Of a stretch of DNA of 64,000 nt, positions 56,579-64,000 are shown in pieces. The notes under the pieces were generated by a model. The model did no database searches. It had not been told where the DNA came from and worked only from the letters and a program-made list of their open reading frames with translations. The stretch spans positions 106,528 to 170,527 of the forward strand of contig QBMK01000009.1 in assembly GCA_003249035.1 (NCBI GenBank), in the 5' to 3' direction. Both the position numbers and the translations under genes were made by a program. This stretch comes from Pseudanabaena sp. GTDB taxonomy: Bacteria; Cyanobacteriota; Cyanobacteriia; Pseudanabaenales; Pseudanabaenaceae. Each line of letters starts with the position of its first letter. Position 1 is the stretch's first letter.

Positions 56579-59197
56579 ATGGCTTCAGGAATATCATCTT
56601 TGTATAAATGGTTAAAACCAAAACGGCTAGCCATTTTTGAAGCCTGTTTGATTGGGGTAGTGGCAGGATTGGCTGCCGTTATGTTGAAGCAGGGAATTGG
56701 CTGGATCGGTGGCTGGCGGCTCCAAATTGCTAACGACTTACCAGCATGGTTTGCATTACCTGTAATTGGCTTAACTGGGGGATATCTTTCAGGATTTTTA
56801 ATCGAACAATTTGCACCTGAGGCGTCAGGAAGTGGAATCCCCCAAGTCAAAGCCGCACTTGGTTATGTTCCGATCGCTCTAAATCTTCGAGTTGCTGCTG
56901 TTAAAATTGCCAGTACAATTTTGGCGCTGGGTTCAGGCTTAGCTCTCGGTCGTCAGGGGCCAACAGTACAAATAGGCGCTGCGATCGCAGGTCAGATGAG
57001 CCAATGGATTCCCACCTCGCCTGAATATCAGCGTCAACTAATCGCCGCAGGAGCTGCCGCAGGACTTGCCGCAGGATTTAATGCCCCAATCGCAGGTGTA
57101 TTATTTGTGATCGAAGAACTACTGCATGATGTCTCAAGCCTAACTTTGGGAACAGCGATTCTCGCTTCGTTTATTGGTGGGGTTGTCTCTTTGATGCTGT
57201 CTGGGCATAGCCTTAACTCAGCTATTCCTGCCATTCAATTCTCCGCACTGGAAATTCCTTTTCTCCTATTATTAGGTTTGCTAGTTGGTTGGTTTGCAGC
57301 ATTCTTTAATCACAGCGTACTTGCCGTAATTAAATGGAATCGTAACTTTTTTAAAATTGGGTTTGCATGGCGAATTGCGATCGCAGGTTGTTTGTCGGGA
57401 ATTGCGATCGCAATTTTACCTATTGAATTTCGTGACAGTACAGGCTTGCAAATATCTTTGGCAATGGGGCAATCAGATTGGCAAGTTACAGCAGGAACCT
57501 TTGTTGTAAGATTTATCCTCACTCTAATCGCATGTAGTGCCGAGACTTCTGGGGGATTATTTGTGCCTAGCCTGATACTAGGATCGGCACTCGGCTCACT
57601 CGTAGGGAATTTAGAATATGCGATGCTTGGTACAGGAACTCTTGCAACATATGCACTGTCAGGAATGGGCGCTTTTTTTGGGGCAGTCGCAAAAGTTCCA
57701 ATTACAGCCTTTGTAATTGTTTTTGAAATCACGCGAGATTTTAATATTATTTTGCCATTGATGATTACTAGCGTAGTTGCCTACCTTTGTACTGAGAAGT
57801 ATGCCCCTGGATCTTTGTACACCCATTTATTGGAACAGAAAGGCATTCATCTTGAAGCGGAAATTGTCACTGATGGATTATGGGATGGACTGAGAGCTAT
57901 GGATGTGATGCAGCCGGAGGTAGAAACCCTTAACAGTGACATGATCATCAATGAAGCAATACAGACATTTGCGCGATCGCGGCATCGTGGCTTTCCGGTC
58001 GTTACTGATGAGCATCTAGTCGGCATTATCACGCAAATGGATTTAGTCAAGGCTCAAGAAAGCAAGATATCAGGAGATGTTCAGATCCGCCAAATCATGA
58101 CCCAAAAGCCGATTACGGTCAGCCCTGAAGAGAGCCTTTCCCAAGTTCTCTATCTACTTTCCTATTACAAACTTTCACGTCTACCAGTAGTTGATCGTAA
58201 TAAGCTCGTCGGTATTATCACTCGAAGCGATATATTACGCTCTCAGGCAAAGCGATTGCGGAGAGTAAGTTCTAAAACATCTAAATCCTCCTATCTTGTT
58301 TACCAACAGCGTGGAACTGCGACAGGTAAAGGGCGTTTATTGCTGCCTTTAAGCAATCCTCAAACTGCGATGTATTTGATTGAAATCGCCCTCGCGATCG
58401 CAGAAAAGCAAAACTACGAATTGGAATGTCTACATATTATTTCTATCTCTCCCCATCTTGCGCCATCAGAAACAGAAGTTGATCTAAATCCTAGTCTAGT
58501 CATTTTTCAGCAAGTTGCTAATGCTGCTATGAATAGAAAGGTCTCTCTACATTCGCAAGTGCGTGTTGCCCATGATGAGGGTCAGGCAATTATAGAAGTA
58601 GCTAGCGATCGCCAGATTGATTTGCTATTAATTGGCTGGCATGGTAAATCGAAATCTCCCGATCGCATATTTGGGGACACGGTAGATACGGTTGTGAGCC
58701 AAGCAAATTGTGATGTAATGTTAGTTAAATTTAGCGATCACTTACAGAAAGGCAACCCATTTAATCAAGAGTTTAAGAAACCAAGTATTTCCTTCAATCG
58801 TTGGTTGATCCCCATCGCTGGGGGACCGAATACTGAAAGCGCATTGTTATTACTCCCTGCCCTGATGACACTTTCTCCTTATCCAGAAGTTTGTCTCTGT
58901 CAGATCTTTTCTCCTGCGGATGAAAGTTATCAAGCAAGTCAGTTAGAGAAATACGCAGATTTTTTATACAAAGTGCTTCGTTTTTCTGTTGGCACGATTC
59001 CCATTTGCTCTAAATCAATTGCCGATGCGATCCTTGATCTGTCAAATCAAGAAAGAAGTGATGTGATTATGTTAGGTGCAAGTCGTGAGGGCATCATCCA
59101 GCAGATTATGCATGGAAATATTCCTGATGCGATCGCTAGAAATACTAATAGAACAATCATCATTTTTCGCAAAGCCTTCTACAGCTCGAAGCAATAA
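56579..59197 (+). CDS. ClC chloride channel/transporter fused to CBS pair and two USP domains
   Basis: The 872-residue protein has a ClC membrane domain (about 15-415), a CBS pair (about 440-560) and two universal-stress-like domains (about 585-725 and 738-868). ClC selectivity motifs are GSGIPQVKAAL and GRQGPTVQIGAAI; the EEL in FVIEELLHDV fits the inner proton glutamate. In GRQGP, Gln replaces the gating glutamate of GREGP in CLC-ec1. CBS motifs VGIITQMDL and VGIITRSDI indicate nucleotide binding. A role in chloride or osmotic homeostasis under energy-state control is inferred. Confidence 0.93.
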   Translation: MASGISSLYKWLKPKRLAIFEACLIGVVAGLAAVMLKQGIGWIGGWRLQIANDLPAWFALPVIGLTGGYLSGFLIEQFAPEASGSGIPQVKAALGYVPIALNLRVAAVKIASTILALGSGLALGRQGPTVQIGAAIAGQMSQWIPTSPEYQRQLIAAGAAAGLAAGFNAPIAGVLFVIEELLHDVSSLTLGTAILASFIGGVVSLMLSGHSLNSAIPAIQFSALEIPFLLLLGLLVGWFAAFFNHSVLAVIKWNRNFFKIGFAWRIAIAGCLSGIAIAILPIEFRDSTGLQISLAMGQSDWQVTAGTFVVRFILTLIACSAETSGGLFVPSLILGSALGSLVGNLEYAMLGTGTLATYALSGMGAFFGAVAKVPITAFVIVFEITRDFNIILPLMITSVVAYLCTEKYAPGSLYTHLLEQKGIHLEAEIVTDGLWDGLRAMDVMQPEVETLNSDMIINEAIQTFARSRHRGFPVVTDEHLVGIITQMDLVKAQESKISGDVQIRQIMTQKPITVSPEESLSQVLYLLSYYKLSRLPVVDRNKLVGIITRSDILRSQAKRLRRVSSKTSKSSYLVYQQRGTATGKGRLLLPLSNPQTAMYLIEIALAIAEKQNYELECLHIISISPHLAPSETEVDLNPSLVIFQQVANAAMNRKVSLHSQVRVAHDEGQAIIEVASDRQIDLLLIGWHGKSKSPDRIFGDTVDTVVSQANCDVMLVKFSDHLQKGNPFNQEFKKPSISFNRWLIPIAGGPNTESALLLLPALMTLSPYPEVCLCQIFSPADESYQASQLEKYADFLYKVLRFSVGTIPICSKSIADAILDLSNQERSDVIMLGASREGIIQQIMHGNIPDAIARNTNRTIIIFRKAFYSSKQ

Positions 59198-59206
59198 AAC
59201 CAGTAC

Positions 59207-59257
59207 CAATATTTTTGTTAAAAGTGCTGCTTTGCAACACTTTTAACAAAAATATTG
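59207..59257 (+). terminator. 20-base perfect hairpin after the ClC gene
   Basis: Arms 59207-59226 and 59238-59257 pair exactly around a GC-containing loop. It lies just after the stop codon and may terminate the gene, although the 3' side lacks a U run. Confidence 0.65.
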
Positions 59258-59348
59258 CGGCTCTTTATGATTGCAAATACTTGTAAATCAGGTTTCAAAA
59301 ACGTAGGTTTCAAAAATGTAAGTGCTAAAACCTAATGCAAAATCTGTA

Positions 59349-59377
59349 TTGTCAAATCTTGATTTGTCAGCTATAGT
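59349..59377 (+). promoter_or_regulatory. Sigma-70-type promoter for the small locus
   Basis: TTGTCA at 59349-59354 and TATAGT at 59372-59377 are separated by exactly 17 bases. Each hexamer differs from the sigma-70 consensus in one position. Transcription would start near 59384. Confidence 0.65.
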
Positions 59378-59458
59378 ACACCTGACGTTGAATAAACCTT
59401 CGGTGTCAAGCCGAACCACACTTGATAATAAACATTTAGATAACAGGAGGTGATGCCC

Positions 59459-59533
59459 ATGCAATCAGATAGTAGTAGCGGTAAACGTATGGGTCTTCAG
59501 GTTTCCGAGCTGTGTGCTGGAGCTGTTCTGTAA
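59459..59533 (+). CDS. 24-residue micro-protein with near-perfect ribosome-binding site
   Basis: An ATG at 59459 opens a 24-codon frame ending at TAA 59531. The peptide begins MQSDSSSGKRMG and ends LQVSELCAGAVL; its first half is polar and Ser-rich, the second is neutral with a single Cys. Upstream, AGGAGGTGAT (59445-59454) is a ten-base perfect match to the 16S anti-Shine-Dalgarno, with GGAGG eight bases before the ATG; an ATG at 59453 is in frame but too close. No signal peptide, membrane helix or typical double-Gly cleavage is seen. Function is unknown; a regulatory peptide, an attenuator leader or a RiPP precursor can be proposed. Confidence 0.5.
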   Translation: MQSDSSSGKRMGLQVSELCAGAVL

Positions 59534-59648
59534 GGTATTTATAAGGTATTTAGTTAATTATCTCTAGTTCGCTAGCCTAATTAACTAGTAGACCTGAGAT
59601 CCTTCCAGCAGTTGACTGTGACCTAAAGATCCTAAAGTATTCCGAAAC

Positions 59649-59679
59649 AAAAAGACCTAGCCAATGGCTAGGTCTTTTT
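59649..59679 (+). terminator. Strong intrinsic terminator of the small locus
   Basis: AAAAAGACCTAGCC and GGCTAGGTCTTTTT (14-base perfect arms) flank an AAT loop and are followed by GTTTT. Confidence 0.93.
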
Positions 59680-60002
59680 GTTTTCCATAACAACTGCGCA
59701 CAGCTCAAATCTTATGCATTGATGAGGAATGATTATTCTACTTCACTGCGTAACAATCCCTTAGAACAGGCTGTACTAGGCAGCTAAAGGGAGATCGACG
59801 TATTGTATTTATGTCTTTTTCATTGTTATTAAATTTGCGTTTCAGTGCGTGTCTCCGATTAGCCAAACAGTTCTAATATCTTAAAATCGGAACAACCCAT
59901 TTACAAAATTTCTTGCACTATATTCACTATAAATAGACCATATATGCTATTTTTTATGCTTTAAATGAATTGTAAAAAATCCAAATAACGGCTAGCTTAA
60001 AA
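59680..60002. other. Intergenic region, no gene seen
   Basis: About 320 AT-rich bases precede the HlyD-like gene. I see no reading frame and no hairpin of the window's repeat family. A promoter for 60003 onward must be here. Confidence 0.5.
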
Positions 60003-61223
60003 GTGGAAAAAAACGAAGAATCAAAAACACAGAGCTTTAATCGTTCACTTATTGCAAATATTTTGATTGTTATAGTTAGTATTGGGTTACTAGCTTGGGC
60101 AATTCGTCTAATACAATCAAGATTCACCTCGGTTACAAGTTTAGATGCAATTGTTAATGGTGTTGTGATTGACATAAAAACTCCTCAAGAAGGCATTGTC
60201 AAATCTTTGAATGCAGATACAGGTAGCATCATCGAAAAAGATAGTATTTTGCTGTCTGTTGAAAATGATCAAGTTAGCAGTCTTCAAGTAAGTCAAACTA
60301 GTAGTCGCCTCAGTAGTCAACAATCCCAACTTATTATTGCCGAAGGACAACTTAAGCAATCTCTTACTTTACTAGAATTACTAAAGTCGGACGACCAAAA
60401 TCAAACGCGTCTTGAAGTTAGTGATTACAGCGATCAGATTGAACAATTTGAGTCTGATCTTAGAGGCGCAATTGCTCGTTCTAAACTTGCCGAGATTAAT
60501 TATAATCGTGCTGTATTTCTTCAAAAAGAAGGGGCATATTCTCAAGCTGTTCTTGATTTAGCAAAAGCCGAACTTCTGGCACGGCAATCTGAAGTTGAAA
60601 GCCTTGAGGCTCGGAGGCAAAGCATACTTGCTAATCGAGAAGCCGCTTCTATCGGGCTAACTCTTGCAAACACCCGTAGCAACTATGATCCTAGAGTTCG
60701 ATTAGAAGAGGCTCAATTGCAAATCGATAACCAACAACGTACTATTGCAGCCCTACGTCAAAGTATTTCTGACGCGCAGGGCGAACTGACTGAAGCTAAA
60801 GCCGATGTTAAGCGCCGCCGAAATGCGCAAGTGAAAGCACCAGTCTCTGGAGTGATTTGGAAATTAGATGCCCGAGCAGGTCAGCTTGTTCGCCAAGAGC
60901 AATCTGTGGGTCAGATGATCGATTGTACTAGACGCTGGGTAGATGTATATGTGGAGGAACGATCAGTTGAGGCAATTCAGATTGGGATGCCCGCCAAAAT
61001 TGAATTATACGGTTTAAGAAATTTGGTCTTAAATGGAACAGTCAGCCTGATTAGATCTGGTTTAGGGCGTTTTAAAGCAGGAGAAGATGTTGCCATTACG
61101 ATTCCCCAAAACTTACCTCGTACGACACAGGTCAGAGTTAGTCTTGACAAAAATTCTGATATAGGAGCGCCTAATGTTTTCTGTTATGTTGGCTTTACAG
61201 GAAGGGTAACACTCAATAGGTAA
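60003..61223 (+). CDS. HlyD/Alg44-like periplasmic adaptor (membrane fusion) protein
   Basis: The 406-residue protein starts at GTG 60003. It has one N-terminal membrane helix (about 20-40), a biotinyl-lipoyl-like barrel half (about 50-85), a long coiled coil (about 90-275), and a closing lipoyl/beta-barrel part with VKAPVSGVIWKLDARAGQLV and VDVYVEERSVEAIQIGMPAK. This is the HlyD-family shape of adaptors for secretion and polysaccharide export. No TolC-like protein or ABC ATPase is nearby. It precedes the cellulose-synthase-like gene by 163 bases on the same strand, so it is probably its envelope partner. Confidence 0.88.
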   Translation: MEKNEESKTQSFNRSLIANILIVIVSIGLLAWAIRLIQSRFTSVTSLDAIVNGVVIDIKTPQEGIVKSLNADTGSIIEKDSILLSVENDQVSSLQVSQTSSRLSSQQSQLIIAEGQLKQSLTLLELLKSDDQNQTRLEVSDYSDQIEQFESDLRGAIARSKLAEINYNRAVFLQKEGAYSQAVLDLAKAELLARQSEVESLEARRQSILANREAASIGLTLANTRSNYDPRVRLEEAQLQIDNQQRTIAALRQSISDAQGELTEAKADVKRRRNAQVKAPVSGVIWKLDARAGQLVRQEQSVGQMIDCTRRWVDVYVEERSVEAIQIGMPAKIELYGLRNLVLNGTVSLIRSGLGRFKAGEDVAITIPQNLPRTTQVRVSLDKNSDIGAPNVFCYVGFTGRVTLNR

Positions 61224-61386
61224 TCAGATTGCCTTGACCGCTATAATCAAAAAATATACTATGTAGATATGTAAATTTTTACTGTAAGACCTTAAATTGA
61301 ATATAACGACAAGTAACGTTTCGTTTTGCTTGAAAATTTGTCTCAAGTTGCAATTCTAGTTATAGTTTAAAATTAGCTTTAAAGAC

Positions 61387-63648
61387 ATGAAATCAACACT
61401 GCAGTCGGATAAGTCTAAAAAAATTGGATTTCCTGAATCAGCATTAAAATTAGGAGTAAAACGAGAGTCAGTTGCTCCACAATTAATTTCTCCATGGGTT
61501 TGGGGACTTTTCATACTTAGTATCACAATTTTTATAGCTAGCATATTTTTATCAATTAATCGCCCAACTTTACTACCATTTCAAACAGTAAATCCCTTAG
61601 TATTTAGACCTTTACCAAACTTCCTAAGATTGCCACTTTCCTTAGTCGATATAGTTATGCCAGCAATGGCGATCATAGCTTTTTGTTTAACTTTAATTTG
61701 GCTGCCAGCAAATAATTTTACGCGTTTGATTGCTCATACAGTTGTCAGCATCTTGGCAATTCGCTATTTGTTCTGGCGCGCTACTGCTACGTTAAATACA
61801 ACGCACTGGTTGAGCGTGATAGTAAGCATTATTTTGCTGATGAATGAACTGTTATGGATTAGTACTTATTTGCTGTATCTTTTTCAAACAACTTGGACAA
61901 CAGAATCTAAAAGGAAACAAGAAGCAGATCGATATGAGAAATATGTAATTGCAGGCGAATATCTTCCTTCAGTCGATGTATTTGTACCAACTTATAAGGA
62001 ACCAGACTATGTTGTGCGGCGAACAGCCATTGGCTGTCTGGCTATGGATTATCCAAATAAAACAGTCTATATTTTGGATGATACACGTCGTCCGCACATT
62101 CAAAAAATGGCAGAAGAACTTGGTTGTAAATACATTACTCGTCCTGACAATAAATTCGCTAAGGCTGGCAATCTGAATAATGCATTGCCTCAAACCGATG
62201 GTGAGCTAATTACTATCATGGATGCTGATTTTGTTCCATTTACAAATTTCTTGAAGCGCACGGTTGGTTTTTTTCAGAACTCTAAATACGATCTCGTTCA
62301 GACTCCTCAGTTTTTCTATAATCCTGACTATCATGCGCGTAATCTTGGGATTTCCGACAAGATGCCCAATGATATGGAGCATTTCTTTGGACATTTTCAG
62401 CCCGGGCGAGATAATGGTAACTGTGTGATTTGTTGTGGAACATCTTATGTAGTTCGTCGAAGTAGTCTCGAGGCAGTTGGTGGTTATTACACTGGTTGTT
62501 GTGTTGAAGACTATCAAACTTCAATTAAGTTACTCACAAATGGAGGTTGTATTGCATATCTGAATGAACTATTGAGTATGGGTGAATCTACTCGTACGTT
62601 TGCTGATTTTCTTGATCAACGGTTACGTTGGTTACAAGGAAATGTTCAGGTTTATTTTCGCAAAGATTTGCATATATGGACTAAATTGAACTGGATACAA
62701 AAAAGCTTTCATGTTTCTTTGATTTTCTTTTGCTTTAATCCAGTTGTTAGGCTTATTTCTTTGATAATGCCTTTGTTAAGTTTATTTCTAGGAACAGCTC
62801 CTTTGATTTCATCTGTTCCTGAGTATCTTTACTTCGCAGCGCCTTTTGCGATCGCCTTCATATTTGTATTTGGCTGGGCAACAGGTAAACGTTTGTCCGC
62901 TATGTGGAATGAAGTCTATGAAACTGCATTTTGTTTCCCTGCTATTGGTCGTTTATCTTTGATTTTAAGAAATCCCTTTGCTAAAGCATCGAATGCTACC
63001 CGTAAGGGAGTTAAAACAGACAGAAAAAACTATAACTTCAGTCATACTTATCCCTTGTGGATCATGATGGGCTTAACAGTGATTTCCATAGTTATCCATT
63101 ATGGAGGATATTTATTTGGAGTTTGGGAAATTAATCAACATGAATATGTAGGCAAAGAATTTCTCCTGTTTTGGTCGATTTATAACTTTATAATTATGGC
63201 AGTGGCAGTGCTTTCTTCGATCGATCAACCTGAGCGTCGTGAAGTTGATCGGTTTCCCTTATGTGCTTTTTGTAAGATAACAATTGATGATAAAGCTTAC
63301 TGGGGCTATACAAACGATCTTTCTGAAGAAGGCGCAAGTCTTACGCTAAACAAAAATAATGAACTAGCCAAGATTCATAATTCCCAAGATGGATTATTAG
63401 AATTTGTGGAACATGGATTTAATGTTAAATGTACAGTAATCCGTTTTGCAAATCAAGATAGATTTGCAAATGTAGCTCTAAAATTTCAAGATGTCGCTCT
63501 TGAACAACACCAAAAGCTCATAGTCTTACTGTATTGCTCATTAGAATGGTGGAAAGAACGGAAAAAACCTAATGGGATAGATGTAAACTTGGAAATTTTT
63601 TCTGCACTTTTCAATAGTAAATCTCTATTAAGTACTCATAAAAATTAA
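61387..63648 (+). CDS. Cellulose synthase-like GT2 glycosyltransferase with C-terminal PilZ domain
   Basis: The 753-residue BcsA-like protein has N-terminal membrane helices (about 40-165), a cytoplasmic GT2 catalytic domain (about 190-440), further helices (about 440-600), and a PilZ domain (about 610-740). Catalytic motifs are the Asp of YILDDTRR, the DxD-type ITIMDADFVPF, VEDYQTS (acid base), and QRLRWLQGN (QxxRW). In the PilZ domain PERREVDRFPL and NDLSEEGASL fit RxxxR and (D/N)xSxxG. Binding of c-di-GMP would therefore activate a beta-glucan-type synthesis. The product (cellulose or another glycan) is not set, and bcsB is not seen. Confidence 0.93.
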   Translation: MKSTLQSDKSKKIGFPESALKLGVKRESVAPQLISPWVWGLFILSITIFIASIFLSINRPTLLPFQTVNPLVFRPLPNFLRLPLSLVDIVMPAMAIIAFCLTLIWLPANNFTRLIAHTVVSILAIRYLFWRATATLNTTHWLSVIVSIILLMNELLWISTYLLYLFQTTWTTESKRKQEADRYEKYVIAGEYLPSVDVFVPTYKEPDYVVRRTAIGCLAMDYPNKTVYILDDTRRPHIQKMAEELGCKYITRPDNKFAKAGNLNNALPQTDGELITIMDADFVPFTNFLKRTVGFFQNSKYDLVQTPQFFYNPDYHARNLGISDKMPNDMEHFFGHFQPGRDNGNCVICCGTSYVVRRSSLEAVGGYYTGCCVEDYQTSIKLLTNGGCIAYLNELLSMGESTRTFADFLDQRLRWLQGNVQVYFRKDLHIWTKLNWIQKSFHVSLIFFCFNPVVRLISLIMPLLSLFLGTAPLISSVPEYLYFAAPFAIAFIFVFGWATGKRLSAMWNEVYETAFCFPAIGRLSLILRNPFAKASNATRKGVKTDRKNYNFSHTYPLWIMMGLTVISIVIHYGGYLFGVWEINQHEYVGKEFLLFWSIYNFIIMAVAVLSSIDQPERREVDRFPLCAFCKITIDDKAYWGYTNDLSEEGASLTLNKNNELAKIHNSQDGLLEFVEHGFNVKCTVIRFANQDRFANVALKFQDVALEQHQKLIVLLYCSLEWWKERKKPNGIDVNLEIFSALFNSKSLLSTHKN

Positions 63649-63703
63649 ATTTAATTTCAGATCATAGATATAACTAAATCATCAGATTGTTGGACAAAAT
63701 ACC

Positions 63704-63901
63704 ATGACAGTCTTGGGTAAGTCTCGTTTGTTTTTGTTGGTATTTGTGATCGCTATCTTAATTAGATTTTTGCAACCATTCACTTTCGCAATGTTTGCTA
63801 GTCCTCGAATAGATTTAACTGAACCAACGATTAATCAACTTGATTCAAGGATTAGTAAAATTCGGATGGGTGACTTAGTGATCAAAGTGATTGATGACTG
63901 A
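63704..63901 (+). CDS. Small membrane-anchored protein, possibly truncated
   Basis: The 65-residue frame starts at ATG 63704 with MTVLGKSRLFLLVFVIAILI, a signal anchor, then a short polar segment (TEPTINQLDSRISKIRMGDL). It follows the glycosyltransferase by 56 bases. I do not recognise it. Its stop lies two bases from the end of a convergent transposase frame, so the last residues may come from an insertion sequence and the original gene may have been longer. There is no clear Shine-Dalgarno. Confidence 0.4.
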   Translation: MTVLGKSRLFLLVFVIAILIRFLQPFTFAMFASPRIDLTEPTINQLDSRISKIRMGDLVIKVIDD

Positions 63902-63903
63902 TG

Positions 63904-64000
63904 TTACGTGGAAGGAATAGCAAGTTTTTGGAGAAGAGAGAAACTAGCCCTAATAGCATTGAAGTAGAGTTTAGCCTTGAGAGCAAAATGATTGAGTTTA
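63904..64000 (-). CDS. C-terminus of a transposase, remainder beyond the window
   Basis: On the minus strand the frame ending at 63904 reads KLNHFALKAKLYFNAIRASF then SLLQKLAIPST before TAA. The basic, helical LNHFALKAKL ending resembles the C-terminus of DDE transposases of the IS4/IS1634 type common in cyanobacteria. Only 32 codons are visible, so the family is a tentative call. Confidence 0.5.
   Translation of the reverse strand, partial: KLNHFALKAKLYFNAIRASFSLLQKLAIPST

Larger units (their letters stand above)
59384..59679 (+). ncRNA. Predicted short transcript carrying a micro-ORF and structured 3' part
   Basis: The transcript is bounded by a promoter at 59349-59377 and an intrinsic terminator at 59649-59679. 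Its leader has TTCGG and CCGAA (59400 region) that can pair, its middle has a perfect Shine-Dalgarno and a 24-codon frame, and its 3' part has a palindrome (59551-59587, TAGTTAATTA arms) with an inner CTAG-TTCG-CTAG hairpin. It may be a small RNA, a dual-function RNA or just an mRNA. It matches no RNA family that I know. The TSS position is inferred. Confidence 0.5.

Overview
The window looks like a chromosomal segment of a cyanobacterium. The HIP1 octamer GCGATCGC recurs throughout. The gene content is typically cyanobacterial: a flavodiiron protein of the Flv3 type, two factors for heme c_i attachment to cytochrome b6f (CCB1-like and CCB2/CCB4-like), DUF4330, a divergent-PAP2 protein next to a geranylgeranyl diphosphate synthase, and cyanobacterial serine/threonine kinases. 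The moderate GC content and the many intergenic hairpin repeats suggest a filamentous Pseudanabaena-like lineage, but that is inference. I found no rRNA, tRNA or CRISPR array.

Layout. 1-4.7 kb: minus-strand cluster (lipase-like fragment, dut, Ser/Thr kinase, DUF4330, DUF2059, CCB2/4-like). 5.0-5.8 kb: a wrecked msrP. 5.9-9.1 kb: a sugar ABC permease and a Wzc-type tyrosine kinase for polysaccharide export. 9.4-13.1 kb: CCB1-like, lysA, cdaA (c-di-AMP synthase), uppS. 13.1-21.8 kb: flv3, a phosphoribosyltransferase, thrC, an HD-domain protein, a repeat-bearing lipoprotein, cbiD, cobM and 5-formyl-THF cyclo-ligase. 21.9-28.5 kb: CIRCE-controlled groES-groEL, folD, crtE, a PAP2-like protein and a second kinase. 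28.9-39.2 kb: TPR protein, M48 protease, DUF1648, a phosphohexomutase, a MurG-like glycosyltransferase and leuS. 39.3-53 kb: signalling genes (three GGDEF proteins, a six-domain response regulator, hrcA, a PP2C phosphatase, nnrDE) and two further broken genes (MltR-like, Uma2). 53-64 kb: CbiX-like chelatase, hflX, a hydrolase, a ClC-CBS-USP fusion, a probable small RNA or micro-protein locus, an HlyD-like protein, a PilZ-containing cellulose-synthase-like glycosyltransferase, and a transposase end at the right edge.

Themes. The HrcA repressor and its CIRCE operator upstream of groES are both present. Three diguanylate cyclase-type proteins and a PilZ glycosyltransferase suggest c-di-GMP control of an exopolysaccharide. 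The most unusual feature is a large set of intergenic hairpin elements. Their apices nearly all read GC-NNN-GC, their arms differ from copy to copy while pairing is preserved, and several pairs share conserved outer ends. Several lie between divergent genes, so they are not simply terminators. A promoter, perfect Shine-Dalgarno, 24-codon ORF and terminator at 59.35-59.68 kb form a compact unit that I do not recognise.
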